Assembly (NCBI GenBank): GCA_026990045.1
Contig: JALSIK010000126.1
Span: forward strand, 1 to 24,376
DNA from: Chromatiales bacterium
GTDB taxonomy: Bacteria > Pseudomonadota > Gammaproteobacteria > CAMYNG01
Length of the DNA: 24,376 nucleotides
Direction of reading: 5' to 3'
Shown here: one piece after another, positions 23,731-24,376 of the stretch
Layout: each line of letters starts with the position of its first letter
Position numbering within the stretch: position 1 is the first letter of the stretch
The notes under the pieces: generated by a model
Databases searched by the model: none
The model's input: only the letters and a program-made list of their open reading frames with translations
What the model was told of the DNA's origin: nothing
Translations under genes and position numbers: made by a program

Positions 23731-24357
23731 ATGAACGAACCGTTTCCCGAGCCCCGCGTGCTCATCGGCGCCCACGGCTGGCAGCATCCCGGCTGGAACG
23801 GCACCTTCTATCCCGATGACCTGCCGGAGGACTGGCGCCTGGGGTATTACGGCAACGAGTTCCCGCTGGTGGGGGTGCCGGCCGGGGCCTGGAGCGGAAG
23901 CGGCCCCCAGGACTGGCTGGAGGACAGCGGCGGGCACCTGCGTTTCCTCTGCGAGCTGCCGGTGCCGGGGATGGACGCGGCCCGGGCGGTGGGGGAGCTG
24001 GAGGTGCTGGGACCGCGGTGCCTGGGGGTGATCCTGACCGCGCCGGTGCCGGAGGCGGTGGTGCCGGAGCTGCGCCGCCGGTGGCCGCTGGCCTGGGCCG
24101 GGGCGGGCGAGCCGCCGCCGGCGCTGCGCGAGGCCGGGGCGGGCCGCTGCTGGGACGGCAGCGGGGCGCCGCCGCCGGGCGGGCGGCTCAACGTCATCCG
24201 GGTGGCCGCCGCCGCGCCGTCGCCGCGCGAGCTGCGCGGATTGCTCGAAGCGGCCCTGGCCTGGCCCGGCACCGACCACACGGTGCTGCTGTTCACCGCC
24301 GCGGACCCGTCGGTCGAGGCCATGCACGCCGCCGCCACCCTGCTGGAGCTGATGTAG
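23731..24357 (+). CDS. Shortened, divergent DUF72-like protein
   Basis: 208 residues, shorter than typical DUF72 proteins (about 240-280). The N-terminus fits the family: VLIGAHGWQHPGWNGTFYPDDLPEDWRLGYYGNEF-like order (split here as IGAHGWQHPGW, FYPDDLPEDWRL and YYGNEF), corresponding to the usual GxSGWxYxxW, FYP and YAxxF elements of the TIM barrel. However the next element, normally VExNxTFY, reads VGVPAGAWS, so the conserved Glu and Asn are lost. The C-terminus (LRGLLEAAL, VLLFTAADPSVEAMHAAATLLELM) is recognisable as a close of the domain. Function is unknown. ATG at 23731 begins the conserved part; an upstream in-frame ATG at 23659 overlaps the monooxygenase start and is less likely. It is transcribed away from the monooxygenase. 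Confidence 0.78.
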   Translation: MNEPFPEPRVLIGAHGWQHPGWNGTFYPDDLPEDWRLGYYGNEFPLVGVPAGAWSGSGPQDWLEDSGGHLRFLCELPVPGMDAARAVGELEVLGPRCLGVILTAPVPEAVVPELRRRWPLAWAGAGEPPPALREAGAGRCWDGSGAPPPGGRLNVIRVAAAAPSPRELRGLLEAALAWPGTDHTVLLFTAADPSVEAMHAAATLLELM

Positions 24358-24376
24358 CCGGCGTGCGGCGGGCATC

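Noticed and set aside
22604..24375. Upstream extensions of the epimerase and monooxygenase frames
   Set aside because: They are out-of-frame readings of neighbouring genes and low-complexity; the conserved N-termini begin at 22603 and 23664.

Overview
The window is a very GC-rich, densely packed stretch of a Gram-negative chromosome. Envelope genes (yhdP, lptABC, kdsCD, mlaA), tldD/pmbA and the rpoN-hpf-ptsN-rapZ cluster in near-Enterobacterial order point to a gammaproteobacterium. The presence of HPr kinase (hprK) and a mannose-type EIIA gene inside the rpoN cluster suggests a deep-branching, probably Chromatiales/Ectothiorhodospiraceae-like lineage; that placement is inference. Many genes use GTG starts, and neighbouring genes often share a 4-bp ATGA or GTGA stop/start overlap.

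Region 1 (1-7366, plus strand): the 3' part of yhdP, a small exported protein of unknown function, a nitrilase-family amidase, tldD and pmbA. The last three are tightly coupled, and tldD and pmbA encode the two subunits of the TldD/TldE metalloprotease.

Region 2 (7367-7853): the only long non-coding stretch. It carries four short tandem-repeat arms of two types (CGCAAAG and CGCAGAG), arranged as two interleaved inverted pairs: A forward, B forward, A reverse, B reverse. It lies between convergent pmbA and mgtE and is the most unusual structure in the window.

Region 3 (7854-23664, minus strand): twenty genes in one direction. Read 5' to 3' they are an LLM-type flavin monooxygenase, an NAD-dependent epimerase, a small zinc-ribbon protein, mlaA, a yrbG-type Ca2+/Na+ antiporter, a CxxC metal-binding (HMA) protein, kdsD, kdsC, lptC, lptA, lptB, rpoN, hpf, ptsN, hprK, rapZ, a mannose-type EIIA, ptsH, ptsI/ptsP and mgtE. 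The first half serves outer-membrane lipid asymmetry, Kdo synthesis and LPS transport. The second half is sigma-54, ribosome hibernation and a phosphotransfer chain with EI, HPr, HPr kinase and two EIIA proteins but no EIIB or EIIC gene in view, so it is probably a regulatory PTS.

Region 4 (23731-24357, plus strand): a divergently transcribed, shortened DUF72-like protein. No tRNA, rRNA, CRISPR array, insertion sequence or phage gene was seen. Most of the window is conserved housekeeping content. I found no clear new multi-gene system; the best leads are the interleaved repeat region, the EIIB/EIIC-less PTS with HprK, and several small or divergent genes.
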